The position numbers and the translations under genes were made by a program. 64,000 nucleotides of DNA from Algorimicrobium echini (lineage in GTDB: Bacteria > Bacteroidota > Bacteroidia > Flavobacteriales > Flavobacteriaceae): the NCBI RefSeq assembly GCF_900115185.1, contig NZ_FOVN01000006.1:62001-126000 (forward strand). The letters run 5' to 3'. This document shows, one piece after another, positions 16,218 through 24,771 of the stretch. The first letter of the stretch is position 1. Each line of letters opens with the position of its first letter. The notes under the pieces were generated by a model that did not search any database, was not told the origin of the DNA, and saw only the letters and a list, made by a program, of their open reading frames with translations.

Positions 16218-17407
16218 TAGTCTTTATAGACTTTTAAGGCTTCTTTTAAAATGTTTACCGCCTTTACTAAACTATCTTTATTCAGCACGTATGCAATACG
16301 GATTTGATTTAATCCAACACCAGGAGTAGAATAAAAACCAGCAGCTGGAGCTACCATAACCGTTTCACCATTAATATCAAAATCCTCCAATAACCATTGG
16401 GCAAATGCATCAGAATTTTTAATTGGCAGTTCAACAATACAATAAAAAGCGCCTTTAGGCTTGGCAACTTTTACACCTTCAATTTTTTCTAATTCTGCAA
16501 TTAGAATATCACGACGCGATACATATTCTGTTTTTACTTCATCAAAATAACTTTGCGGTGTTTGTAAGGCAGCTTCGCTAGCAATTTGTGCTAATGTTGG
16601 TGGACTTAAGCGTGCTTGAGCAAATTTTAAAGCAGTTGCTATAACATCTTTGTTTTTGGAAACCAAACAGCCAATTCTAGCACCGCACATACTATAGCGT
16701 TTGGAAACAGAATCAATCATTATAGCGTGTTCTTTTAAGCTTTCTTCCTGCATAATTGAGTAGTGCGTGATACCGTCGTAAGCAAATTCACGGTAAACTT
16801 CATCAGCAATTAAAAACAAATCGTGTTTAATAACGATTTCTGCTAATTTCTTAATTTCTTCTTTGGTGTACAGGTAACCTGTAGGATTTCCTGGGTTACA
16901 AATTAAAATAGCTTTTGTTTTGGGTGTGATTAATTTTTCAAACGCATCAATAGGTGGTAAGGCAAAGTTATTTTCAATTTTTGATATTACGGGAACAATA
17001 TTTACACCAGATGCAGTTGAAAACCCATTGTAGTTGGCGTAGAAAGGTTCTGGGATTATTACTTCGTCATCCACATCCATAATACTACCAAAGGCAAATA
17101 AAAGTGCTTCACTGCCACCTGTAGTAACTATAATATCTTCTTTTACTAAATGAATCTCATGTTTGCTGTAGTAATTAGCAATCTTGGCTCTATATTCATC
17201 AGAACCTTCCGATCTGGTATAGGCTAAAATGTCTAATGAATTAATTTTTACAGCATCTAGAGCTATTTCAGGTGTTTTTATATCTGGTTGACCAATATTT
17301 AAATGGTAAACCGTTTTTCCTTTTTTGTAGGCTTCTTCTGCAAATGGAACAAGCTTTCTTATAGGCGATTGTGGCATTAATGCGCCTTTTTGAGATATTT
17401 TTGGCAT
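16217..17407 (-). CDS. PLP-dependent aminotransferase, class I/II (aspartate aminotransferase-like)
   Basis: A 396-aa fold-type I aminotransferase. Motifs: LNIGQPDIKTPE, TTGGSEALLFAF (phosphate cup), ICNPGNPTG, and the PLP lysine in MIDSVSKRYSMCGARIG, where the RxG arginine also lies. This is the AspC/AlaA subgroup, probably using aspartate or another common amino acid with 2-oxoglutarate; the exact substrate cannot be assigned. It is coupled to murB by a one-base overlap. It lies about 120 bp from the divergent protease gene. Confidence 0.92.
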   Translation of the reverse strand: MPKISQKGALMPQSPIRKLVPFAEEAYKKGKTVYHLNIGQPDIKTPEIALDAVKINSLDILAYTRSEGSDEYRAKIANYYSKHEIHLVKEDIIVTTGGSEALLFAFGSIMDVDDEVIIPEPFYANYNGFSTASGVNIVPVISKIENNFALPPIDAFEKLITPKTKAILICNPGNPTGYLYTKEEIKKLAEIVIKHDLFLIADEVYREFAYDGITHYSIMQEESLKEHAIMIDSVSKRYSMCGARIGCLVSKNKDVIATALKFAQARLSPPTLAQIASEAALQTPQSYFDEVKTEYVSRRDILIAELEKIEGVKVAKPKGAFYCIVELPIKNSDAFAQWLLEDFDINGETVMVAPAAGFYSTPGVGLNQIRIAYVLNKDSLVKAVNILKEALKVYKD

Positions 17408-17530
17408 GAGCTTATAGTATTAAAGGCGTAAAGTTCTGAAAATAATATTGATTTAATTGTTAAAAAGACGTTGTAATTAGAGAATTATCGGGAATTTGTT
17501 GTAAATTAAAGTTTCTTTCATGCTTTTTAT

Positions 17531-18883
17531 ATGAAACGTTCTAAATTTATTCTCGTTGTTCTTGCGCTCTTGGTTGGTTTAAACTTACAATCACAAGAGC
17601 AGGGATTTCAATTTCAGAACGGAAAAACTTCTGATAAAATTCATTTTCAATTAATCAATAATTTAATTGTTATTCCAGTGGTTATAAATGGAATGCCTTT
17701 GTCTTTTATTTTAGATAGTGGTGTTACGAAGCCTATTTTATTTGATAACCTAAATGGCTTGGAAGTGTTAAATTTAGAAAAGAAAGAAACTATTTTTTTA
17801 AAAGGATTAGGTGAAGGACTACTAGTTCAGGCTGCAAAATCGACACAAAATAAAATTGAAGTCGGTAATGCTATCAAGTACCAACAAACCATTTTTGCCA
17901 TTTTTAATGGTAGTATGGATTACGCTCCAAAACTAGGTGTTCCTATACATGGTATTATTGGTTATGATATATTTAAAGATTTTATAGTTGATATTAATTA
18001 CCGAGCAAAACACATTAAGCTAACCAAGCCTCAATCGAAAAATAAAAAGCCTTGTAGAAAATGTGAAAAAATACCTTTAGAGTTTCATAATTCTAAACCC
18101 TATATTACTGCCGAGGTATCTATTGATAACAAACAAATTCCAATAAAAATGTTATTAGATACAGGAGCTAGTGATGCACTTTGGCTATTTGAAGACGCTT
18201 CGCAAGATATTGTTTCTACTGATAATTATTTTGATGATTTTTTAGGTTATGGATTAAGCGGAGAACTATATGGTAAGCGTTCAAAAGTTGAAGCATTAAT
18301 TATTAATTCATTTGTTTTAAATGAATCGTTAGTTGCTTTTCCCTTTGGAGAATCTATTGAAACACTAAAAAAAATAAAAGATAGAAATGGTACCATTGGT
18401 GCTGAAATTTTAAAACGTTTTCACGTGACTTTTAATTATCAAGAATCCTACATGATATTAAAAAAGAATGCGAACTTTAATAATCAATTTAGTTATAATA
18501 AGAGTGGAATTGATATTGAACAGCGTGGTGTCCGACTTATTAAAAATTACTATTATCAGATTAATAACGGTCGGTTGACGTATGGAGGAACTACAGATGT
18601 AACCAAGTTTATTACTAATTCAGACTCCAGAAGTGATTACCGTTTAAATGTAGCGCCAGCTTTTGAAATTGTTAATTTAAGACCCAATAGTCCAGCACAA
18701 TTAATAGGGTTACAAATGGGTGATATAATTTTAGAAGTTAATGGTGCTGATGTTAAGAAATATTCATTACAAGAAGTTGTTCAATTGTTTAAAGGTAAAG
18801 ACGGTAAAAAAATGACGATTAAAGTTGAAAGAAATGGAAAGCCTTTTTTATATAAGTTTCAGTTAAAAAACCTATTAAACTAA
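17531..18883 (+). CDS. Secreted retropepsin-like aspartic protease with PDZ domain
   Basis: A 450-aa exported protein. A signal peptide (1-22) precedes two pepsin-like half domains in one chain: the first catalytic motif is ILDSGVTKP (Asp62), the second LLDTGASDA (Asp210). Each is followed by a hydrophobic-hydrophobic-glycine partner (HGIIGYDIF and GTIGAEIL). A CRKC pair (Cys175/178) sits in the linker. The C-terminal PDZ domain (about 370-450) includes SPAQLIGLQMGDIILEVNG. The tandem halves could form an intramolecular protease. It probably acts in the periplasm; the substrate is unknown. It shares a bidirectional terminator with the DUF1573 gene. Confidence 0.88.
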   Translation: MKRSKFILVVLALLVGLNLQSQEQGFQFQNGKTSDKIHFQLINNLIVIPVVINGMPLSFILDSGVTKPILFDNLNGLEVLNLEKKETIFLKGLGEGLLVQAAKSTQNKIEVGNAIKYQQTIFAIFNGSMDYAPKLGVPIHGIIGYDIFKDFIVDINYRAKHIKLTKPQSKNKKPCRKCEKIPLEFHNSKPYITAEVSIDNKQIPIKMLLDTGASDALWLFEDASQDIVSTDNYFDDFLGYGLSGELYGKRSKVEALIINSFVLNESLVAFPFGESIETLKKIKDRNGTIGAEILKRFHVTFNYQESYMILKKNANFNNQFSYNKSGIDIEQRGVRLIKNYYYQINNGRLTYGGTTDVTKFITNSDSRSDYRLNVAPAFEIVNLRPNSPAQLIGLQMGDIILEVNGADVKKYSLQEVVQLFKGKDGKKMTIKVERNGKPFLYKFQLKNLLN

Positions 18884-18913
18884 AAACAGCCTTGAGAAAT
18901 CAAGGCTGTTTTT
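18882..18913. terminator. Bidirectional rho-independent terminator
   Basis: A perfect 14-bp stem (AAAAACAGCCTTGA with TCAAGGCTGTTTTT) closed by a GAAA tetraloop, lying between two convergent genes with T runs on both strands. Confidence 0.92.
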
Positions 18914-18936
18914 AATAAATGTGTTTGTATCAATAA

Positions 18937-19362
18937 TTATTGATTCATAACACTTGTACTTTTCTTTTCTAGAACACTTGTTTTGCTTGGGTCAATTACT
19001 TCCCCTTTTATTTTAAGTGCTACTGTAGGTGTTTCAGCATTTGAAAGAACCGTAATGGTTTTACGAATAGGATTCACACGATTTGTGTCATACTTAACTG
19101 AAATCTCACCTGTTTTACCTGGTGCTATTGGACCTTCTGGTTTTTTTGGAACGGTACAGCCACAGCTAGACTTTACGTCTGTAATAATTAAGGGCGCATC
19201 ACCTGTATTGGTGAATTCAAAAACACGTACACCATCAGCGCCTTTTTCTATAACGCCGTAATCAATTGTTGTTTCTTTAAATTCGATTTTTGCTACTTTT
19301 TCTTGAGCGTTTGCCGCAAAGCTAATCAGACCAACAAAAAGTATAGTAATTAAATTTTTCAT
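18937..19362 (-). CDS. Secreted DUF1573 protein, 141 aa
   Basis: A small exported protein with one DUF1573 (ASH/MSP-like immunoglobulin) domain. A signal peptide ending FAANAQ precedes IDYGVIEKGADGVRVFEF, the usual domain opening, then SSCGCTVP and the GKTGEISVKYDT strand. The start at 19362 is chosen because it opens the signal peptide; the frame extends upstream without a signal. Proteins of this type are abundant in Bacteroidota periplasm and have no established biochemical role. Confidence 0.87.
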   Translation of the reverse strand: MKNLITILFVGLISFAANAQEKVAKIEFKETTIDYGVIEKGADGVRVFEFTNTGDAPLIITDVKSSCGCTVPKKPEGPIAPGKTGEISVKYDTNRVNPIRKTITVLSNAETPTVALKIKGEVIDPSKTSVLEKKSTSVMNQ

Positions 19363-19491
19363 AATATATATGTTTAATTCGGTTGTAAACTTACTCACTT
19401 TTTCGGCATAAAACAAAAAAAATAGATGTATGGCAACGTTATAAATATGTTAAACTTGAATAGTTGCACAATAACACGTCTTTTAATTTTA

Positions 19492-19518
19492 TTGAAAAAA
19501 GAAATATAAGTACTTTTG
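19492..19518 (+). promoter_or_regulatory. Full Bacteroidota promoter (TTG-N16-TACTTTTG) for valS
   Basis: TTG at 19492-19494, a 16-bp spacer and TACTTTTG at 19511-19518, about 30 bp ahead of the valS ATG at 19549. Both elements fit the Bacteroidota primary sigma factor. Confidence 0.7.
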
Positions 19519-19548
19519 TGTGTTATATTTCAAAAACTATTCCAAAGT

Positions 19549-22185
19549 ATGCAAATTCCATCAAAATATGATGCAAGTCAAGTAGAGAGTAAATGGTATG
19601 ATTACTGGATGAAACACAATTATTTTCATTCCAAACCAGATCATAGAGAACCATATACTATTGTTATTCCGCCTCCTAATGTAACAGGAGTGCTTCATAT
19701 GGGTCATATGCTTAATAATACCATTCAAGATGTCTTAATTCGGCGTGCGCGCTTACAGGGCAAAAATGCCTGTTGGGTACCAGGAACTGATCACGCATCT
19801 ATTGCTACCGAAGCCAAAGTTGTAGCAAAATTAAAGGAACAGGGAATAGATAAAAATGACTTATCACGCGATGAATTTTTAGCGCATGCTTGGGATTGGA
19901 CACATGAATATGGTGGTGTAATTCTTGAGCAACTAAAAAAACTAGGATGTTCATGTGATTGGGACAGAACCAAATTCACCATGGATGACGATATGTCTGA
20001 ATCCGTGATAAAAGTATTTGTTGACTTATATAATAAAGGTCAAATTTACCGTGGTTACCGCATGGTAAATTGGGATCCAGAGGCTAAAACAACCTTGTCT
20101 GACGAGGAGGTTATTCATGTGGAACAACAAGGGAATTTATACTATCTTAATTATAAAATTGAGGGTAGTGATGAGACATTAACCATTGCTACCACGCGTC
20201 CAGAAACTATTTTTGGAGATACAGCCATATGTATCAATCCAAATGATGAACGTTTTACCCACTTAAAAGGTAAGAAAGCCATTGTACCAATTTGTAATCG
20301 TGTTATACCTATTATTGAAGACGAATATGTAGATGTTGAATTTGGAACCGGATGTTTAAAGGTTACACCTGCTCACGATGAAAACGATAAGAATTTAGGA
20401 GACAAACACAATTTAGAAGTTGTTGATATTTTTAATGATGATGCAACACTAAATAGTTTTGGTTTGCATTATGAAGGAAAAGATCGTTTTGTGGTTCGTA
20501 AGGAAGTCGTAAAAGAACTTACGGAGAATAATATTTTAATTAAAACCGAACAGCACTTAAATAAGGTAGGAACCTCCGAACGTACCAAAGCCGTAATTGA
20601 ACCACGATTATCAGATCAATGGTTCTTAAAAATGGAAGATTTGGTAAAACCAGCAATTGAAGCCGTTTTAGGTGAAGATGCTGAAATTAAATTATTTCCA
20701 AAGAAATTTGAAAATACCTACAGACACTGGATGGAGAATATTCGCGATTGGAATATTTCCAGGCAACTGCTTTGGGGACAACAAATTCCAGCTTATTTCT
20801 ATGGTGACGGTAAAGAAGATTTTGTAGTTGCTGAAACAGCTAAAGAAGCTTTAATAAAAGCTCAAGAGAAAACAGGAAACTCTAATTTAACTGCAGACAA
20901 TTTAAAGCAAGATAAAGATGCTTTAGATACCTGGTTTTCCTCATGGTTATGGCCAATGAGTGTTTTTGATGGAATTCGGAACCCAGAAAACGAGGAAATA
21001 AAATACTATTACCCAACCAACGATTTAGTTACAGGTCCCGATATTTTATTCTTTTGGGTAGCACGAATGATTATTGCTGGTTACGAATATAAAGATGAAA
21101 AACCGTTCCAAAACGTTTATTTAACTGGTTTGGTACGTGATAAACAACGCCGAAAAATGAGTAAATCATTAGGGAATTCACCTGATGCTTTAAAATTGAT
21201 TGATGATTACGGTGCTGATGGTGTTCGTGTTGGTTTATTATTAAGTTCAGCCGCTGGAAACGATTTAATGTTTGATGAGGCACTCTGCCAACAAGGAAAA
21301 GGTTTTGCCAATAAAATATGGAATGCCTTCCGTTTAGTAAAAGGCTGGGAGGTAAGTGATACGATTCCACAACCAGAATCTAGCAAGATAGCTTTAGAAT
21401 GGTTCGATGCGAAATTCCAGGAAACACTCATTGAAATTGAAGATCATTTTAGTAAATACCGTTTGTCTGATGCTTTAATGGCAACTTATAAACTTATTTG
21501 GGATGATTTTGCTTCGTGGTTATTAGAAATTGTAAAACCTGCTTACCAACAACCAATCGATGCGAAAACTCTTCAGGAAGTTCATGCACAATTTGAAAAT
21601 ATTTTAAAAATATTACACCCATTTATGCCATTTCTTACAGAAGATATTTGGCAGTATATGGAAACTCGTACACCTGAAAACGCATTAATTGTTTCGGCAT
21701 GGCCTGAACAAAAAGCCGTTAATACAGCGTTGATTGCCGAGTTTAACTTTATGCAAGATGTCGTTTCGGGTATCCGAAACATCCGAAAGGACAAAAATAT
21801 TCCGTTTAAAGATGCCATTGGTTTTTCAGTCATTAATAATGAAGCAGCTTCTATATCCTTGGATTCGGTTATTATGAAATTAGGAAATTTGGAAACTATA
21901 AAGTACGTAGAAGGTGCTGTTGATGGCGCTTTGACATTTCGTGTAAAGTCTAATGAATATTTTATTCCTATTGCAGGCGCTATAAATGTTGAAGAGGAAA
22001 TTAAAAAGCTAGAAGATGAATTAAAATACACCGAAGGCTTTTTAAAATCGGTTCAAAAAAAATTAGCCAATGAGCGATTTGTTGCTGGGGCTCCGGAACA
22101 AGTAATTGCTAATGAACGTAATAAAGAAGCCGATGCATTAGCTAAAATAGAAACGTTGAAAAGTAGTTTAGGAAGTTTAAGATAA
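19549..22185 (+). CDS. valS: Valyl-tRNA synthetase
   Basis: Class I aminoacyl-tRNA synthetase charging tRNA-Val. The 878-aa protein has the HIGH region in [15 protein letters not shown], the KMSKS motif in [11 protein letters not shown], the editing (CP1) domain with [13 protein letters not shown], and a C-terminal coiled-coil arm ([20 protein letters not shown]) that is typical of ValS. The ATG at 19549 is chosen over an upstream GTG because it matches the usual MQIPSKYD start and follows the promoter. The stop overlaps the nuclease start by one base (TAATG), so the two genes are co-translated. Confidence 0.98.
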   Translation: MQIPSKYDASQVESKWYDYWMKHNYFHSKPDHREPYTIVIPPPNVTGVLHMGHMLNNTIQDVLIRRARLQGKNACWVPGTDHASIATEAKVVAKLKEQGIDKNDLSRDEFLAHAWDWTHEYGGVILEQLKKLGCSCDWDRTKFTMDDDMSESVIKVFVDLYNKGQIYRGYRMVNWDPEAKTTLSDEEVIHVEQQGNLYYLNYKIEGSDETLTIATTRPETIFGDTAICINPNDERFTHLKGKKAIVPICNRVIPIIEDEYVDVEFGTGCLKVTPAHDENDKNLGDKHNLEVVDIFNDDATLNSFGLHYEGKDRFVVRKEVVKELTENNILIKTEQHLNKVGTSERTKAVIEPRLSDQWFLKMEDLVKPAIEAVLGEDAEIKLFPKKFENTYRHWMENIRDWNISRQLLWGQQIPAYFYGDGKEDFVVAETAKEALIKAQEKTGNSNLTADNLKQDKDALDTWFSSWLWPMSVFDGIRNPENEEIKYYYPTNDLVTGPDILFFWVARMIIAGYEYKDEKPFQNVYLTGLVRDKQRRKMSKSLGNSPDALKLIDDYGADGVRVGLLLSSAAGNDLMFDEALCQQGKGFANKIWNAFRLVKGWEVSDTIPQPESSKIALEWFDAKFQETLIEIEDHFSKYRLSDALMATYKLIWDDFASWLLEIVKPAYQQPIDAKTLQEVHAQFENILKILHPFMPFLTEDIWQYMETRTPENALIVSAWPEQKAVNTALIAEFNFMQDVVSGIRNIRKDKNIPFKDAIGFSVINNEAASISLDSVIMKLGNLETIKYVEGAVDGALTFRVKSNEYFIPIAGAINVEEEIKKLEDELKYTEGFLKSVQKKLANERFVAGAPEQVIANERNKEADALAKIETLKSSLGSLR

Positions 22186-22991
22186 TGACTAACCGAACCG
22201 TTTATTCCATACTAGCCATTGTATTAGTTTTTGGTGTTTACGGTTATGAGTTTTTTTTGAATAAAAAAGAAGAACAAGCAATTGTAGATTCTGGTCGCGA
22301 GATCAAGACGCCTACAGTTGCTTTTTTTTTACCAACCAGTACAACGGGTCAAGTGGTTCATCATCAAGGTTATTCCTTAAGTTATAGTGAATCTCATGAA
22401 CAGGCAGAATGGGTTGCTTACGAATTGAAAAAAGAACACCTATCTCAAACTAATTTTGAGCGTCCCTATTTTGAGATTGATAAAGCCGTAAAAACAGGCG
22501 CTGCCAATTGGCGTAATTATAAAAATTCAGGCTATGATCGTGGACATCTTTGTCCAGCTGCTGACAGGCGCTATAGCAAAGAAGCGCATGATGAAACGTT
22601 TTTAACCAGTAATATTAGTCCGCAAAATCATGACTTTAATTCGGGTATTTGGAACACGCTGGAACAAAAAACACGCTACTGGGCTTCAAAGTATAATGGT
22701 GTTTTTGTGGTTACGGGTGGTGTTTTAGGAAGGAATTTAAAAACTATTGGAAGCGAAAAAGTAGCCGTCCCAAACCAGTTTTATAAAATTATTTTAGACT
22801 ATAACGATGGAAACCCAAAGGTGTTGGCTTTTTTAATGCCTCATGTTAATTCTATCAAACCGCTTTATGAGTTTGTCGTCTCGGTTGATACTGTTGAAGA
22901 GCTAACAGGAATCGATTTTTTTCCAGAATTAGAGGATGCTATTGAAACTAGAATTGAAGCTTTATCGGATTATAGAAAGTGGCGATTTTAA
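22185..22991 (+). CDS. DNA/RNA non-specific endonuclease (NucA/NUC1 family)
   Basis: A 268-aa beta-beta-alpha metal nuclease. An N-terminal membrane or signal helix (about 6-22) targets it to the envelope. The active-site motif is YDRGHLCPAADRR with catalytic His121, followed by the Mg-binding segment NHDFNSGIWNTLE. It is translationally coupled to valS. Its last 119 codons are repeated almost exactly at 29127-29488 on the far side of the peptide-export cassette. The tail (ALSDYRKWRF) differs from that of the repeat (SSRSYNKWRF), so the end of this copy may come from a donor. Confidence 0.93.
   Translation: MTNRTVYSILAIVLVFGVYGYEFFLNKKEEQAIVDSGREIKTPTVAFFLPTSTTGQVVHHQGYSLSYSESHEQAEWVAYELKKEHLSQTNFERPYFEIDKAVKTGAANWRNYKNSGYDRGHLCPAADRRYSKEAHDETFLTSNISPQNHDFNSGIWNTLEQKTRYWASKYNGVFVVTGGVLGRNLKTIGSEKVAVPNQFYKIILDYNDGNPKVLAFLMPHVNSIKPLYEFVVSVDTVEELTGIDFFPELEDAIETRIEALSDYRKWRF
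22630..22991 (+). repeat. Left copy of the 362-bp nuclease 3'-end direct repeat
   Basis: Aligns without gaps to 29127-29488 (offset 6497). Reading by eye I find three substitutions over roughly the first 320 bp and then a sharply divergent stretch of about 25 bp before the shared end KWRF. Confidence 0.9.
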
Positions 22992-23002
22992 ATTGTTTCG
23001 GA

Positions 23003-23050
23003 TTAATTAAGTTTACCAAATATGCCGTTCCAACGGAGTTTTTAATAAAT
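23003..23050 (-). pseudogene. Remnant of a glycosyltransferase 3' end
   Basis: On the minus strand the last codons read KLRWNGIFGKLN then stop, matching KLRWKGILGKFK at the end of the family 2 glycosyltransferase at 29490. Just upstream the frame meets a stop, and the similarity ends near 23050. It shows that the left side of the cassette carries the nuclease-glycosyltransferase junction in duplicate. The rest of this gap to 23161 holds nothing recognisable. Confidence 0.65.
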
Positions 23051-23161
23051 GCGACTTATACTTGATTACTGCGTAATTCAATTTATTCAAGTTTGTTTCA
23101 CGACTATTTTGATTAAAATACTGAACCTAGTGAAAGGCACAGTAAATAATAAATTGATGAT

Positions 23162-23398
23162 TTATGAACCTGTACAAGTAGTGCCATTCGACTGCACGTA
23201 ACCATAGCAATTACCACTTGATGTAGTAAAGCCACAAGGTGCTCCTGGTCCTGTTTCACCAGATATCGAAGTATAAAGCCATTCACCATATGTATATGAA
23301 GAACCAGGGCATGTAAGCGTAGTTGGAGGTCTTCCTCTATTAGTTGCTTTTTGTTCAGCTTTAAATAAAACTGTTCCTAATTATTTTAAATTTTTCAT
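23162..23398 (-). pseudogene. Broken second precursor peptide (stop at codon 6, GG site lost)
   Basis: A 78-codon frame begins MKNLK, stops at TAA (codon 6) and then continues LGTVLFKAEQKATNRGRPP. It aligns with the leader of the intact precursor at 27015-27188 (MKNLQNLGTVLNKAEQ). The double glycine of the cleavage site is replaced by NRG. The core keeps four cysteines (LTCPG, APCGF, GNCYG and TTCTGS) and is Gly/Ser/Thr/Tyr-rich, longer than the intact core and of different sequence. The upstream 40-nt element is kept at the same distance from the ATG. A recently decayed precursor paralogue is the simplest reading; a sequencing error would remove the stop but not restore GG. Confidence 0.75.
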
Positions 23399-23437
23399 AA
23401 TAAAAATATTTATAAATTAAATTTGCCTTGATCATTT

Positions 23438-23477
23438 AAAGACACTCAAGGTTTATGTCTATTCCTCGCGAGAGAAT
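23438..23477 (-). promoter_or_regulatory. Conserved upstream element, copy B
   Basis: Matches 27228-27267 at about 36 of 40 positions and lies at the same distance (40 nt) from its ATG. It contains AGACAC...ATGTCT, an inverted repeat with one mismatch, and a TCGCGAGAGAAT block. It begins four bases after the HlyD stop codon. Confidence 0.6.
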
Positions 23478-23481
23478 TCGG

Positions 23482-24771
23482 TTATTTAAATATGTCTTTT
23501 ATTTGATAGAAAAAACGTTCAATTAATCGCAGATCTTCTGTAATTATTTCTGCTTTTCCAATCATTTCTTGTTTAAACTCTATTTCTTTGTTATATGATG
23601 TTATTAATTTATTCGGGAGTTTTACATCTATTAAATAAAAGCCTTCATTGTCTGGAATTATAGATATTTGATTAATACTGCCAGACAAGAATCCGAATTC
23701 AGTTTCAGGATAATTTTGTACGCTTATATTAACTTGCTGACCAACCTTTAGTTTTCCTGAATTTTGCATGGGTGTTTTTAGTTTTGCTATGTAGGAAAGG
23801 TTTTGAGTAGGAATGATGGTGAAAACCAAATCTCCAGTACTTACATTTTGATTCGCATTCCAGAAATGTAAAAAAGAAACTTTACCTTTTATATTAGATT
23901 TCAATACATATTTTTGTTCCCAATTATGAATAGCATTTTTCAATTGGTTGAAAGCTTGTAGCACATTTTTTAAAAGCTTAATTTCTTCTCTAGTTTTTGT
24001 TATTTCTGTTCCTGTTGTGCTTTTATTGGCATTGCTTATGGCTTCTCTTATTTGTGAAATTGAGGATTCAAAATTCTTTAAATTACGTTGGAATTGTGCG
24101 TATTCTAATTGTTTGTTTTCATATTCTAATTTAGAGATAATACCTTTTTTGTATAAGGCTTCATGGCGTTCTAAATTAGTTTTGGCAAATTCTAATTCTG
24201 TTTGGTTAATTTTTAATTGTGCTTTTGCGTTTTGTAGTCTGTTTTGTAATTCCAGTAGTGTGTTTTTGTTAGCTAAAGCATCATTAGAAAATGGTTGTAA
24301 TTGTTTGTTTAAAATGTATTGAGAATAATAGTTCTCAAAAAGTGCAAAATCTGCATCAACTTCTCCTAAAAATAGAATGGGTAATTCATCTAAAGGAAAG
24401 TAGAACGACTTGTTATTGGGTTTTATAGTATCTACAATCTGTTTTAAAGTTTGTATATCGTTAAAACTTGCAGTGTTTTCTAAAGTAGCCAAAATGGTGT
24501 TTTTATCTACAATTTGATTGTTTTTAACAAAAACACTATCAATTCTACCGCTTATTTTTGCATATTCTTTTTGAGGCGGATTTTGTGTGGTTATTAAAGT
24601 TTCTGCAGTAATAACATCAGGATATTTAATAAGCCAACTTAAACTAAAAAACAGCATTATTAGGGCTAAAAACAATAAATTGCCATAACGTATCATCCAA
24701 TGTGGGACATAAGATAGTATATCTTGCACTTGCTCGCTACGTAATTCTATTTCTTCTAGTTTTTTTGACAT
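23482..24771 (-). CDS. HlyD-type periplasmic adaptor of a peptide exporter
   Basis: A 429-aa membrane-fusion protein. A cytoplasmic N-terminus (about 1-28) leads to one transmembrane helix (about 29-49). Next come the biotinyl-lipoyl-like half (SGRIDSVFVKNNQIVDKNTILATLEN), a long coiled-coil hairpin (about 170-275) and the second lipoyl half with a beta-barrel (GKVSFLHFWNANQNVSTGDLVF). This is the adaptor that links an ABC exporter to an outer-membrane channel. It overlaps the ABC gene by one base (TAATG), so they work as a pair. No TolC gene is in the cassette, so a chromosomal TolC would be needed. Confidence 0.9.
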   Translation of the reverse strand: MSKKLEEIELRSEQVQDILSYVPHWMIRYGNLLFLALIMLFFSLSWLIKYPDVITAETLITTQNPPQKEYAKISGRIDSVFVKNNQIVDKNTILATLENTASFNDIQTLKQIVDTIKPNNKSFYFPLDELPILFLGEVDADFALFENYYSQYILNKQLQPFSNDALANKNTLLELQNRLQNAKAQLKINQTELEFAKTNLERHEALYKKGIISKLEYENKQLEYAQFQRNLKNFESSISQIREAISNANKSTTGTEITKTREEIKLLKNVLQAFNQLKNAIHNWEQKYVLKSNIKGKVSFLHFWNANQNVSTGDLVFTIIPTQNLSYIAKLKTPMQNSGKLKVGQQVNISVQNYPETEFGFLSGSINQISIIPDNEGFYLIDVKLPNKLITSYNKEIEFKQEMIGKAEIITEDLRLIERFFYQIKDIFK

